From IMG/VR virus record IMGVR_UViG_3300008113_000286, positions 1 to 43,864 of that record: 43,864 nucleotides of DNA; one strand, 5' to 3'. This stretch comes from a virus. This document shows, one piece after another, positions 1-11,000 of the stretch. The position numbers were made by a program, and so were the translations under genes. Under the pieces are notes generated by a model. That model ran no database searches. It worked only from the letters and a program-made list of their open reading frames with translations, and had not been told where the DNA came from. Numbering within the stretch: position 1 is the first letter of the stretch; the number at the start of each line of letters is the position of its first letter.

Positions 1-3000
1 TGCTTGTTGTGCTAGAGCACCGTTTAGTACAAGTCTAAACGAAGCTGGTCTAGAAGTTGCGTTAGAAACCACAACACCAACAGAGTCAAGTGCAATCTGC
101 ATACGGTTGATAATGTCACGATCGCCCAATGCGCCAACTAGGCCGCTATCTACGGAAGGAGCTAAACGTAGGCTTAAGATTGGAACTGGACTTCCAGCTA
201 ATGCCTGGTTAATTGTAACAGTGTCGTTACCAGCAGAACCAGAAGCAACAGTGAACAAATATGCCTTGTCGTCTTCAAATCCGCCGTCCATGATCATCGA
301 AGCACCCCAGTGGTACAAGCTTGGAGCAAATGTTGGGGCCGCGCCGTTTTCGATCTGATAGCGAGCTGGCAAGTTACCAGAACGCATGTAGGCTTCGATT
401 TCAACGTTGTTATGAATTAACTCATGTGCATAGAATACCTTACCGTCAGGTCCCTTGAAACCATAGCGTACTTTACCTGCACCGTACCAGCTATAATCAA
501 CATAGGCCATCTGCATTCTGTGAATGTTTAGGTTAAAGCCAGTTGGTCCGTTGCCGTCGCAGGTATCCTTGTTCCATCTATAACTTGGAATTTTTAGATC
601 CAACGTCTTAGTAATAACGATACCACTTCTTGACGAACCTCTATATGTTGGCTGGAAGTGTATTTCTGTGTCGCTGATTACCGCTACAACTTTTAGTGGT
701 TGACCGCGAACAACAATTCTATCACCTGCACGTAGCTGCTTAGTCCAGTTAGTATCTGTACCAGTTAGCTTTCTAGAACCGCTTGTTGATGACGCTGTTC
801 CGCCCAATTGTGCTGTTGAACTTCTACGAACAGCATTTAGATGCTTGCCGTCATATTCATAGAAAATACCGTTTTGATCATCAAATACACCAGCACGTAC
901 CACAGCATCAGTCCAGCTATGTACAAACAAGCTAGGGAATCCACTTGGTGCTAGATTAATTGGCACACCGTTCGTTGCATAACGGAAAGTAAAGTCATCG
1001 ATGATGTTGTTTATAACAAAGTACTCGCCGCCTCCTGCTGGCTGTGAGTATGGTGCACCGCGTACAACGTTGGCGATAATTGAGTCTTTCGCTGCTTCGA
1101 TAGCAGTTTTTGCAGTTTCTAACTCATCAAGTGCCCATGCTACGTTTGGATAAACAATGGCCGGTAATCCGCTGATTGCAATTAACTGGCTGTCTGAATT
1201 AATTACATCTTCTGTAATCTGTACCAGTGTCTGTAATATGCTGCCATCTCCTGCACTTGCTGCTGTGCCGGTTGTGTCTTGTGTCAATGCATTGCCTGTT
1301 GACTTTCCACTTGGATTTCCAAAGCCGCCAGTAATAGCTTGGTTCTGAACAACTTGACTGATAATTGCCTGCAATCTGTTATAGGCTGCAACAGTTTGTG
1401 TCTTATCCTGGGTATAAATGCCGGATACACCAGAACTATCAAAGTAGAAGAAGAATGCTGCCTGTTGCACTGTTGCACTATTGCCGCCATACAATATGTC
1501 GTATGCTAGTGCATTTAATGCATAACCTACGTCACGAGTACATTTAGCAACATCGTGGGTTGCAGTTGGGTATGTGCCTGCAATCCAAGCATTAATTTCA
1601 GCTGCAATAAACGCCTTGTTGGCTGCAATTCTGTCTTTGGCAGCAATTTGACTTGCTGTTGCTGTGCCTGGATTTGTGAATGTTACCGCATCTGCATTAG
1701 CACGACCGTTAGTAGCAATGTCTAACACTTCTGTAAAGAAAGCATTTGAACGGCTAGTAGCTGTTGCACTTGCTGCAACATTTGGTAATGCTGCAACCAG
1801 TGTTTTTGTATTATTGATAGCTGTTACAACAGTAGCACTAAAATCTAGAGTATTAACTTCTGCTAGACCTAAGAACACTGCATTGTAGTTAGTTCCCAAT
1901 GTAATGTCATAACGCACACCGTCAATGAAGTAAGCTAAGTCACGCTCACATTTGACTGCTGTGTACTCGTCTTTGGCTTCTACATTCTCAATCATAATCT
2001 TGCTGTTTACAGTTAATCTATGTGGTCTGCGTGTCTTAACTGTAGCATAAGTTGTGCCATCGTGTGTGATTCTAGCAACGTCAATGCTTGGGCTAAAGTT
2101 AATACCGGTTGAGTATTGCAAGCCCTTACCAGATTGATAACGGAAATACTTACGAGTCTGTCTAGTAATCGAAACTCCCGGACTAGTCGAAGCGTTAATT
2201 TCAACACCGCCGTCAAACGGTCTGTGAACGTTGATACAATCTGGACGAACATATACCTGTGTTTCTTGGATAATTGGCAATGCTGTTAATACACCGTCAC
2301 GGATGTTAGCACCAATTTGACCGGTGTAGTACAATGTACCACTTGGAGCAGTAGTCGTAAATGCTCCGGCGTTATCATAGCGTAGCTGACTTGAACCGGC
2401 CGCTGTTGCTGCGATAAAGTAGTGTTGGAAACCAGTACCAGTTGAGGTGATATCAATTCTAATGTTTAACAATGCGTTGGTAACTGTTGTTGCTAGTGCA
2501 AAACTGTCTTCGTCGGACTTGATAACATAGTATGCAGTACCGTCAACTAAACCGCCCATAGCAGTACCAGAACCAACTGGACCCACTGAGTAGTATACCT
2601 TAACGCAGGTATCTAGACCGTGATTCGCAATGTAAATTTCGTTTTCTGGAATATCTACAGTGTCTGTTATCAGGTTGGCTACTGTTGTAAAACTACCTTG
2701 TGGGTTGAATTGAATTGACTTAGCTGGATATGGATCACTGACGATCATTTCTCTGTCATTGGTCACCGACAAGATGTTCATTGTGTAGGTAACATTTTCT
2801 ATCAAGTCAAATCTATGTATAGTACCAGTACCAACTGCGGTCAAGTTAACAGCAGTTACAAAGTTACCTGTATCACCAGAACCGCCTTCGATAGCGCCTG
2901 CTAGTGTGTCATGCAGAGTAATATCTGTAGAACCTTGTACGTTAACATAGTAAGTTCTGTTGGCTACTAGACCACCAATAGGTGTCTGAGGAACCCCAGT

Positions 3001-6000
3001 GGTTCCAACAAAGTTGGAATAAGCACCAGTTGCTGGTGCCGCACCTTGATGACTACCACCCGGAGCACTAATGTTATAACGAACTGCATCACCTGTTTTT
3101 AGGTTGTGTGCTGTGGCAAAGTTAATACGGTTATCTACTGTAATAACACGAGATGCACTTGAACCGTCAATGATCAGTGTTCTGCGAATAAGCTGATTGC
3201 TTAACTTAATGTTATCACCACCTCTATAGCTGACTAGGAATCTAGTACTGTAGTTTTGCAGTGTTGGAGCTCGCATCCAAGCTAGGTTATCGAGTCCAGT
3301 TGTTAGTGCCACCGGAACAAAGTTAACGTTAGCATTAACTAAACTCATCCAATACATACCGTTATAGATAACCATGTCACCGTAGACATATGTATCTGCT
3401 GCATTCCATTCGCCTTTGAAGAACGTACCAACTAATGTTGGGTTCGATACTTTAAATTGGTGAACAGTGCCTGAACCTACTCCGGACATGTCAACTAGGT
3501 CAGAGTTGGTATATGAACCAACCCAGCTGTTATGCAAGGAGAATTGGTTGGCTGATTGGCCGGTTTGTGCACCGCCACGAGGGCCTGTGTTTACGGAGTT
3601 GTTAACAAAGTATTGACGCCCGTCAACTAGACCGTTAATTACACGACCGCCGGCCCATACGCGATATGTTACGCGGTCACCAGTAATTAGACCGTGTGCA
3701 GTAGAAATAATTCTATCCGAAGCTGCTGAAACAACAGTGTTTAAAGAACCGTTGACAACAACGTCACGTGCAACAATTGTTGCTAGACCTTGTGCTAGAC
3801 TTTCTCCATATACCAATGAACTAGTAAATGTATGAGCACCAGTACTGCCTAATGTGGCATATCTACGAATTGGAATATTTGCCAATGCGTTAGCTTTGGT
3901 AGTAGCTAACTGGAAGGAATCAATACCAGTTCTAATAGTATAGTATGCGGCGTTGTTTGTAAGAGCATTGTATCCGCTAGGTGGAACATCAGCAGCAAGG
4001 CCTTCACCGATTGCATATACCAATGCACCTTTGCTGTATGTTACTTTGCCACCAGTGATATAACCATGATTAGGAATTATAAATTCGCCAGTTAACATGT
4101 TTAGATAATCAGCGGGTTCAAATTTAAACTCTCTTACAGGAACTGTAGTATTTGTTGCTAGATTAAAGGTAGTAGCTGTAGTAGATACAACTTGATACCC
4201 GCCGTCCAGTGTGCCTGTTGAAGAAACGTCCTCTAGTGTGTGATTACCTACTGTGCTAGATGCTAGGCCCTGTAACGGAATCGAACTGTAGTAGTGAACA
4301 AATGTCCATGCTGTACCTGCTGCTGTAATATCCAATGGATATTGTGCATATGCTAGTGCAGGTGTAAATGCCAAGGCAAATTCGTTGTTGTTATACACCA
4401 ACGCATAGTAAACTGAGGCACCAACTAATGAAATTGCCACACCACCGAAGGCAGCAATTGTACCAGCTGCGGTGCTAGAAATTGCAACTGTATCACCGGT
4501 TCTTAGATTATGATTAACTAACGTAAAGAAATCGTTGGTTGCATCAGCTGCACCAGTCGAGAATGTACGTTGTGCGCCCTGTGTGGTATCAAACAACTGG
4601 AAGCTACCGTATAATTTTTCAACTGCGGTTGCTTCTTGTATGTCACCGGCTGTAGTTCCTCTAAAACCTCTAATCACTGTTAGTGTTTGACTGACAATGT
4701 TGCTAATATAAATGTACTCGTTGCCAACTTTAATAGTATCGCCGATATTTAGACCAACTGCTGTGGTAATGGTCAATGAAGTAGCAGTTGATGTAGCAGC
4801 CGATAGTAATCCACTAACGGACCATGCAATATCGTTTACTACGTTTCTAACAATATAACTCTTGTTATTGACTAAACCTGGGAAACCAACAGTACCAGAG
4901 CCAATATCAACACCGCCTCTATTTTCGTAACGTACCACAGCATTTTCGGTGAAAAGCTGATTTTGGGTAGCTACAACGATTCTGTTGGCATATTGATTTT
5001 GCACAAATGGGCTTGAGAATGCAACTTCGCCTGCGGCTGCACCCGGAACAATACCAGTGATTTGCACAGTTGGGTTACCGGACGGTAAAACTGATGTGCT
5101 GTATGCCTGTAATTTGAAAGTGTTGTTATCAATTGGCACCATATAATACTGTGCGTTCAATGTCAGACCCTGAATCAACTGAGCTGCCGATTGTTGCGAT
5201 AGGTATGTTCTAACACGTGGCCAGTTTTGGCCAGTTGCATCTGTAATTTTGTCAAACAATGGACCTGGATAGTCTGGAGTTTGTGGATACACGCCCTGAC
5301 CAGTATACGCAGTTGTTAGGCCAGTAATAACCGTTCCGCCAACACGTCTGTTTGTGGCAAATCCGCCATGATTTTCTAAGTAGAAACTGTTTGAATATAG
5401 ATTCTCATCGATGGCTGTAACAAAGAATCTACCACCACCTGCAGTAGTTGTACCTGCCGAACCTGCAGTAGTAGCACCAGTAAAGTCTAATAAAGGACCA
5501 GTTGGCGTAATACTTAGAGAGAATTCAGTGGTTGAGTTTTGATTAAACACATTACGGATATAATACTTCTGGTATGAAGTAAATGTATCTGGAGTGTTAA
5601 CCACTGGAGTTGGCAGTGTTGAACCCGAACCTGCTCTTAGGATGATTGCTTGACCTTCACGCACCCAGGCTGGGACGTTTTGGAATAAGCAAATAACTCT
5701 GTCACGTGCTTGACCAGTTGCTCCAACTGTCTGAGATGTAAAGGTAGCAACGGTCATACCTGGGTGTAGTGAAAACAATCCGCCTGCTAGGGTTGTAACT
5801 GCACTAAAGTTAATCTTCAAGTTAGCTATCGCAGGACTGTATGGACCAGAACCTGTTGCAGTTTCGTTGGTATACAATTCAATTTCGTCTGCATTGATTC
5901 TGCTTACGAAATAGATAGCATTGGCAACTGGAGGGTTTGTACCGCCAGACCACGCTTGACCGTTAAAGCCAAATACCACTGGCTCACCTGTTACTAATCC

Positions 6001-8010
6001 GTGATTTTTAATGTAGATTCTGTCACTACCGGTTGGCACATCTTGTAATCCAAAGAACTTAGTAGTCTTGGCCTTCCAGTCATGGTATGCAACACGAGTT
6101 GCATTGACTGCAGGGTCGTTATGTAACTGTGCTCTGATACCAATAGTGGTAATATAATCCCAACGATTAAACGTTGTTGACCCGTTGCCGCCAGAGTTTA
6201 CAATACTATAGGTTTGTGTACTGCCGGCGTTAACGTTAATACCGCTGGTGTCAGTTGGGCCAGTCATTACAAAGCTAGTACCAGTTGGTGAATAGCTTGT
6301 AGAAGAAACAATGTACACACCGTTTAAGCTACTAACATCTGATCCACTGATTGTAATTTGTTGCTTGGGCCAAATGTTCAAACTAATATTTGTATTGTTA
6401 CCGCTTAATGATACTGTATAGTCTGGACTTCCACTGGTGCTGGCAATGCTTGAAATACCAGTGATAAAATCAACACCGCGCTTGTAGAACACAAATGTAT
6501 GTGTTCCAGAGCCAATACCGTTAAACTGCATTGGGTTAGTTGTAGCATATGCATCTTTTGGACTTGAGAACAACTTAAATGTATCAGTGGTAATGTTACC
6601 AACATACAAGAATCTACCATTTGTTGTACTATATGATGGCAAAGGACCTGCACCGAATGCAAAGTTAGCACTTACGTTGGCGTTGACCTGCGGAGCAGAT
6701 CCGCCGGAACTTGTACCTACGTATGCAATTCTGTCACCTAACGCTAGTCCGTGTGCTGGTACAGTAATAACGTGTGTGGAAATGTTAATACCGGCTTGTG
6801 TAATTTCACGTCTAACAGTACCTACGTGGAACGGTTCGCTTGGTAGGAAATAACCAGTACTGTAATTAGTACCTGTCATTGTTACACCTGAGCCAACAGT
6901 ACTAGTTTTACTTAATGTGTAAACACCAGCACCACCAAATGTACCGGATGTAAAACCAGTAATAATTGTACCTTCAGTTACGCCTGCACCTCTAACTAGC
7001 ATACCAACCGATACAACACCGGATGTCATTGCAGAAATTGTCAAGTTAGTTGTAGCAATAGTGGCTGTAAACACAGCACCTGTGCCGGCCAATGTTTGAC
7101 GATCGTCAACTTCACCGCTGGAGTTACTAATAGTAACTGGATTAAAGTTTAAGAAAGTATTTGATAAAGTGTTTACAAGATAAAATTGACTGTTATTAGC
7201 AAAACCGTGTTGTTGTTCAGTTCTTACAGTTAACTGTGCAGGAGCTCCTGCATTGGTTGTAATAGGACCGTCGGTGTTTGCCGCAGTGTTATCTAATAAT
7301 ACCTGAGCACCAACATAAAAACGTCCACCGGTGATAGTGGTGTATGGACTTAACAGATTAACTGGAGTTGTTGTGTTACCACCTTGAACGGCTTTGGCTT
7401 CATAGCTAAATGCTGTATCAGTTGTACGTTTAACAATAAATGTGCCTTCTGCCGATGCACTATCAACTCCGCGAACATCAATCGGAGTACCTGTTACAAA
7501 TCCGTGTGATGTGGAAGTGGTCACTGTAACAATCTTAGTACCAACTGTGGTAATAGATACAATACCAGTTAATGGGGTATCGTTGGCAATGCTGTGAAAT
7601 GCTGGGACGTCGTTTAGACGCTCGACTGTTTCCCATTTAGTTGCTTGTAGACCGTATTCAAAGTCAGTGTCGATCAGCGTATTAGGCTGAGATACACGGA
7701 ATTTAGACACCGGATCTTGATAAGTATCCGACGGTTCAAACTTTGTTGCATCTTGCTCAATAAAAATCTGCAAGGTGTCCGTAGCAGACATTGCAGAACA
7801 GTCGTATTGGAATACGAATGTAGTTTCATCAGTTGACGCATTGTAACTTCTGCTGATAATCTTTTTCGAAGTATCTGCAAAGTTATATAAAATAATGTTG
7901 TCAGTTAAATTAGTAACTAACAATACTCTCTTTTGTGACACATTTCCGTCGACAGCAATTGAATCTGTTGATGGAGAAAATGTGTAATTAAATATTAGTG
8001 ACTTAGCCAT
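1..8010 (-). CDS. Giant repeat-rich virion/fibre-like protein, C-terminus beyond the window
   Basis: An open frame of 2670 codons runs from an ATG at 8010 (N-terminus MAKSLIFNYTF) to the left edge without a stop, so the protein is C-terminally incomplete here. From about residue 165 to 1800 it carries a degenerate module with the core [NAS]-H-[GN]-[LFY]-x-T-G-[DE] followed by G-L-x-x-x-x-x-Y-Y-V and F-x-L strands; about ten copies are visible (DNA near 7500, 7208, 6750, 6000, 5365, 4508, 4060, 3700, 3100 and 2620). Two cysteine-containing C-x-R-D-[LV]-[AG]-Y segments follow near 1950 and 1535. No catalytic motif was seen. The composition (Thr, Ser, Gly, Val, Asn) and position at the end of a late structural run suggest an extended beta-structured fibre or whisker protein. 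A late-type promoter lies just upstream, with AAGGAT as ribosome site. The virion role is inferred; the open frame is directly seen. Confidence 0.8.
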   Translation of the reverse strand, partial: MAKSLIFNYTFSPSTDSIAVDGNVSQKRVLLVTNLTDNIILYNFADTSKKIISRSYNASTDETTFVFQYDCSAMSATDTLQIFIEQDATKFEPSDTYQDPVSKFRVSQPNTLIDTDFEYGLQATKWETVERLNDVPAFHSIANDTPLTGIVSITTVGTKIVTVTTSTSHGFVTGTPIDVRGVDSASAEGTFIVKRTTDTAFSYEAKAVQGGNTTTPVNLLSPYTTITGGRFYVGAQVLLDNTAANTDGPITTNAGAPAQLTVRTEQQHGFANNSQFYLVNTLSNTFLNFNPVTISNSSGEVDDRQTLAGTGAVFTATIATTNLTISAMTSGVVSVGMLVRGAGVTEGTIITGFTSGTFGGAGVYTLSKTSTVGSGVTMTGTNYSTGYFLPSEPFHVGTVRREITQAGINISTHVITVPAHGLALGDRIAYVGTSSGGSAPQVNANVSANFAFGAGPLPSYSTTNGRFLYVGNITTDTFKLFSSPKDAYATTNPMQFNGIGSGTHTFVFYKRGVDFITGISSIASTSGSPDYTVSLSGNNTNISLNIWPKQQITISGSDVSSLNGVYIVSSTSYSPTGTSFVMTGPTDTSGINVNAGSTQTYSIVNSGGNGSTTFNRWDYITTIGIRAQLHNDPAVNATRVAYHDWKAKTTKFFGLQDVPTGSDRIYIKNHGLVTGEPVVFGFNGQAWSGGTNPPVANAIYFVSRINADEIELYTNETATGSGPYSPAIANLKINFSAVTTLAGGLFSLHPGMTVATFTSQTVGATGQARDRVICLFQNVPAWVREGQAIILRAGSGSTLPTPVVNTPDTFTSYQKYYIRNVFNQNSTTEFSLSITPTGPLLDFTGATTAGSAGTTTAGGGRFFVTAIDENLYSNSFYLENHGGFATNRRVGGTVITGLTTAYTGQGVYPQTPDYPGPLFDKITDATGQNWPRVRTYLSQQSAAQLIQGLTLNAQYYMVPIDNNTFKLQAYSTSVLPSGNPTVQITGIVPGAAAGEVAFSSPFVQNQYANRIVVATQNQLFTENAVVRYENRGGVDIGSGTVGFPGLVNNKSYIVRNVVNDIAWSVSGLLSAATSTATSLTITTAVGLNIGDTIKVGNEYIYISNIVSQTLTVIRGFRGTTAGDIQEATAVEKLYGSFQLFDTTQGAQRTFSTGAADATNDFFTLVNHNLRTGDTVAISSTAAGTIAAFGGVAISLVGASVYYALVYNNNEFALAFTPALAYAQYPLDITAAGTAWTFVHYYSSIPLQGLASSTVGNHTLEDVSSTGTLDGGYQVVSTTATTFNLATNTTVPVREFKFEPADYLNMLTGEFIIPNHGYITGGKVTYSKGALVYAIGEGLAADVPPSGYNALTNNAAYYTIRTGIDSFQLATTKANALANIPIRRYATLGSTGAHTFTSSLVYGESLAQGLATIVARDVVVNGSLNTVVSAASDRIISTAHGLITGDRVTYRVWAGGRVINGLVDGRQYFVNNSVNTGPRGGAQTGQSANQFSLHNSWVGSYTNSDLVDMSGVGSGTVHQFKVSNPTLVGTFFKGEWNAADTYVYGDMVIYNGMYWMSLVNANVNFVPVALTTGLDNLAWMRAPTLQNYSTRFLVSYRGGDNIKLSNQLIRRTLIIDGSSASRVITVDNRINFATAHNLKTGDAVRYNISAPGGSHQGAAPATGAYSNFVGTTGVPQTPIGGLVANRTYYVNVQGSTDITLHDTLAGAIEGGSGDTGNFVTAVNLTAVGTGTIHRFDLIENVTYTMNILSVTNDREMIVSDPYPAKSIQFNPQGSFTTVANLITDTVDIPENEIYIANHGLDTCVKVYYSVGPVGSGTAMGGLVDGTAYYVIKSDEDSFALATTVTNALLNIRIDITSTGTGFQHYFIAATAAGSSQLRYDNAGAFTTTAPSGTLYYTGQIGANIRDGVLTALPIIQETQVYVRPDCINVHRPFDGGVEINASTSPGVSITRQTRKYFRYQSGKGLQYSTGINFSPSIDVARITHDGTTYATVKTRRPHRLTVNSKIMIENVEAKDEYTAVKCERDLAYFIDGVRYDITLGTNYNAVFLGLAEVNTLDFSATVVTAINNTKTLVAALPNVAASATATSRSNAFFTEVLDIATNGRANADAVTFTNPGTATASQIAAKDRIAANKAFIAAEINAWIAGTYPTATHDVAKCTRDVGYALNALAYDILYGGNSATVQQAAFFFYFDSSGVSGIYTQDKTQTVAAYNRLQAIISQVVQNQAITGGFGNPSGKSTGNALTQDTTGTAASAGDGSILQTLVQITEDVINSDSQLIAISGLPAIVYPNVAWALDELETAKTAIEAAKDSIIANVVRGAPYSQPAGGGEYFVINNIIDDFTFRYATNGVPINLAPSGFPSLFVHSWTDAVVRAGVFDDQNGIFYEYDGKHLNAVRRSSTAQLGGTASSTSGSRKLTGTDTNWTKQLRAGDRIVVRGQPLKVVAVISDTEIHFQPTYRGSSRSGIVITKTLDLKIPSYRWNKDTCDGNGPTGFNLNIHRMQMAYVDYSWYGAGKVRYGFKGPDGKVFYAHELIHNNVEIEAYMRSGNLPARYQIENGAAPTFAPSLYHWGASMIMDGGFEDDKAYLFTVASGSAGNDTVTINQALAGSPVPILSLRLAPSVDSGLVGALGDRDIINRMQIALDSVGVVVSNATSRPASFRLVLNGALAQQA

Positions 8011-8032
8011 GTATTTCTATCCTTTGTTATAT

Positions 8033-11000
8033 TTATGATCCCAACGCAATGGAGAACGCAATTCCACTAATTTGTGTTTGATTAATGTTGCTATCCACAT
8101 ATGTCTTTGTTGCTTGTTCAGTTGGCACAGCAGCGTTTGAGTTGCCGCTTAGTGTTCCGTCTGAACTAAATTCGTTAATTAGTTCTCCAATTTGAGCACC
8201 GATTGAACCCAGTCTTAATGATGTCAAACCGCTCAAGTCAAACGCACTAGCGTTCAGTGTTGCTCGACCAGTTGCTTGATCAACCTTGAAATATTCACCA
8301 ACTCTAAAATTACCGTCTTGGTCAGTGGTTACATAATAAACACGACCTGGGAATAGTTCAATTACTTCATTTGCCTGTGATGCTGCCTGTGTAGGAGTAC
8401 CTGGATAATTTGTAGTACTAATACCACCAGTACCAATATTTAAGAAATCGTGTCCAGTTAAACGCAATTTACTATATCTGTATCTAATAATAGTTGCTGT
8501 ACCGTCAGCACTGGCTGTTAGTTTTTCAGTGGTTAATACCAATAATGCAAAGCCTGCTGGTTTAAATCCAGCTGGACCGGATGTATATTCACTTACTGCT
8601 TGAATAATATATGGAGTTGAATCTCCAGTAATTGAAACGCTGCCGCCCGGAATTGGTTCAGCTACGAATCCACTGACTGCTAATACAAACCCTTTCTGTC
8701 CAGTTACACCGCTGGTAGCAATCGTTGCAGTAACTCCTGAACCATTGCTAATAGTTTGACCTGCAACAAAAGTGCCAGATACAAGTTTATAAATTATTCG
8801 TTCAGTGCTGTCTTGCACACTCAATACTGTACCTGTTGCGCCACCCGAACTTGTAATTGTATTACCTGGACTAAACGAACCGCCACTTAATGAACCCAAT
8901 GTCCAAACTAAATCGCTACCATATAATGTTCCGTTTGGTGGAGTTTCGCCGGTGTCGAATCCTTGACTAGATGATCCGTATGTACCGTAACTGTTGTTAC
9001 CGTTCAATGAACGAATCTGTCCGCCATCGCTGGCTGCAAAACCAAATACGCAATAGTAGGTAAAGCAAGAAACTAATTCTGCTTTGCCGGCATGTCTTAC
9101 CCAAACTCCAACTCCATTGTCATTGATACATGTAAAGTTGTTTAAGATCATTGATCTGTTACCACTAGCATGAACGCCACCGTCAATGAGTGCGCCCACA
9201 CCACCGGTACTAAATGTTGTCACGTCTTGAATGTATGGACTCTTGTTAACAACTGGGCTAGCGTCATTAAATCCAAAGAACACACCACCTCTAGTGGCAA
9301 GTTCGATGTTAGTAGGACTACCTACACTCTTGACAAATCCAGTCATACCAGTTACGTTTATTCTAGAAACCTGTGAGCCGTCACTCATCAAGAACATGGT
9401 TGTTCTATTGTTTAATGTACTGCCGTCTGCACTTGTACCTGCTGCTGGACCGATGCTGGTTGTACGAAGACCGTCGCCAACAATACTTACGTTTACTGGA
9501 ACAACGATCGGTAATAATTCTGCGTATGTTCCGGACTTAACATAAATTGTTGCACCCGAACTAACCTGTGAACATGCATATCTAATCGTGGCAAATGCAC
9601 GATTCATTGTACGACCGTTGTTGCTGTTACTACCTTCTGGAGTAACATAGAATACGTTAGCTGTTTGATTATTATTTTCGTAGCCGGGAATACCTGCTGC
9701 GGAAACAACTAATTGTTGACCATTAGTGCCAATTGGTAATCTTGCAACTGCACCGCTTGAGTTTCTAAAATATGTATCGCCTGTGGTAGTTAATACTGGA
9801 CCTAGGTCACCTGTTTGTGCAACTAAGTCCCAGCTACCTGGACTTGAATCTGGTTGATTACCAACGTTGTCGCTGACAACAGAAATCCATGAGCTAGATG
9901 CAAAGGATACAACATCATCAATTTCATACTCTGTAGAGATACTCCATGTACCTTGCCATTTCATACCGGCAACTAATAGTTCCCAATATGTGGCATTTGG
10001 TGGTTCAATATTTGTGGCTGTGTTTGAAGTATGTGCTAGAATACATAGATATGAACGACCACCGTATCTTACAACTTCACCTGGTTTGTATGCTGTTGCA
10101 TTAGCATATGCTCCAACAAAAGAAAATCCATCAACTAGCTTTGAAAAGTATGTTGCATTGGTTGGAAGTTCTGTGTTTGACTCTAATACGTTGAGGTATA
10201 AGTGACCACCATGTTTAACAACATCGCCTTTCTTATAGCTGTTAGGTGCTGTGCGTGAAGCCCACACACCTTCATATTTGAATCCAACACTAAATGTATC
10301 CCAGTATGTGGCATTAGCTGGAGTTTGTGTAGCAAGTACATCAGTTTTAGCAGCGTAGTAATTGCCACCGTAGGCTACTAATTCGCCTGGCTTGTATGTG
10401 TTTGCTGAATTATATGTTCCAATAAAGGTATAGCCTTTATTAAGAACGTCCCAGTATGTTGCATTAGTTGGGCTGTTGCCAGTTGTTGTCTGCTTGGCAA
10501 GGTAAGTATACCCACCATAGGTAATTGCATCACCGATGTTGTAGGTTGTTCCACCAGCATATGCTGTGGCGCTGTATTTGATACCGCCGTTTAATACATC
10601 CCAGAATGTTGCATTACTTGGAGCATTACCGGTTGAGTCTTGTTTAGCTACGTAGCTGTAACCACCAAAGCTAACGATGTCGCCTTTTCTATAAGCAGTA
10701 CCACCTGCGTATGCACCACGGAATTGTACACCGCTGGTAATAGCAGTCCAATTGTTTGTGTCAGTTGGTAAATTACCAGTTGTGGTTTGAATAGCAACGT
10801 AAGAGTTTGAACCGTAGGTTACCACGTCACCTGGTTGATATGCAGTTGCGCCGCTGTAGGCACCTTCAAATTGAAGACCAGATGCAAATAATGTCCAGTT
10901 AGCAGGTTCAAAAGAACCAATAGATAAGTGAAATAATTGGCAGATATAAAGTTGTCCACCGTAGCTGACAACATCATTTAATTTGTAACGTACAGCACTA

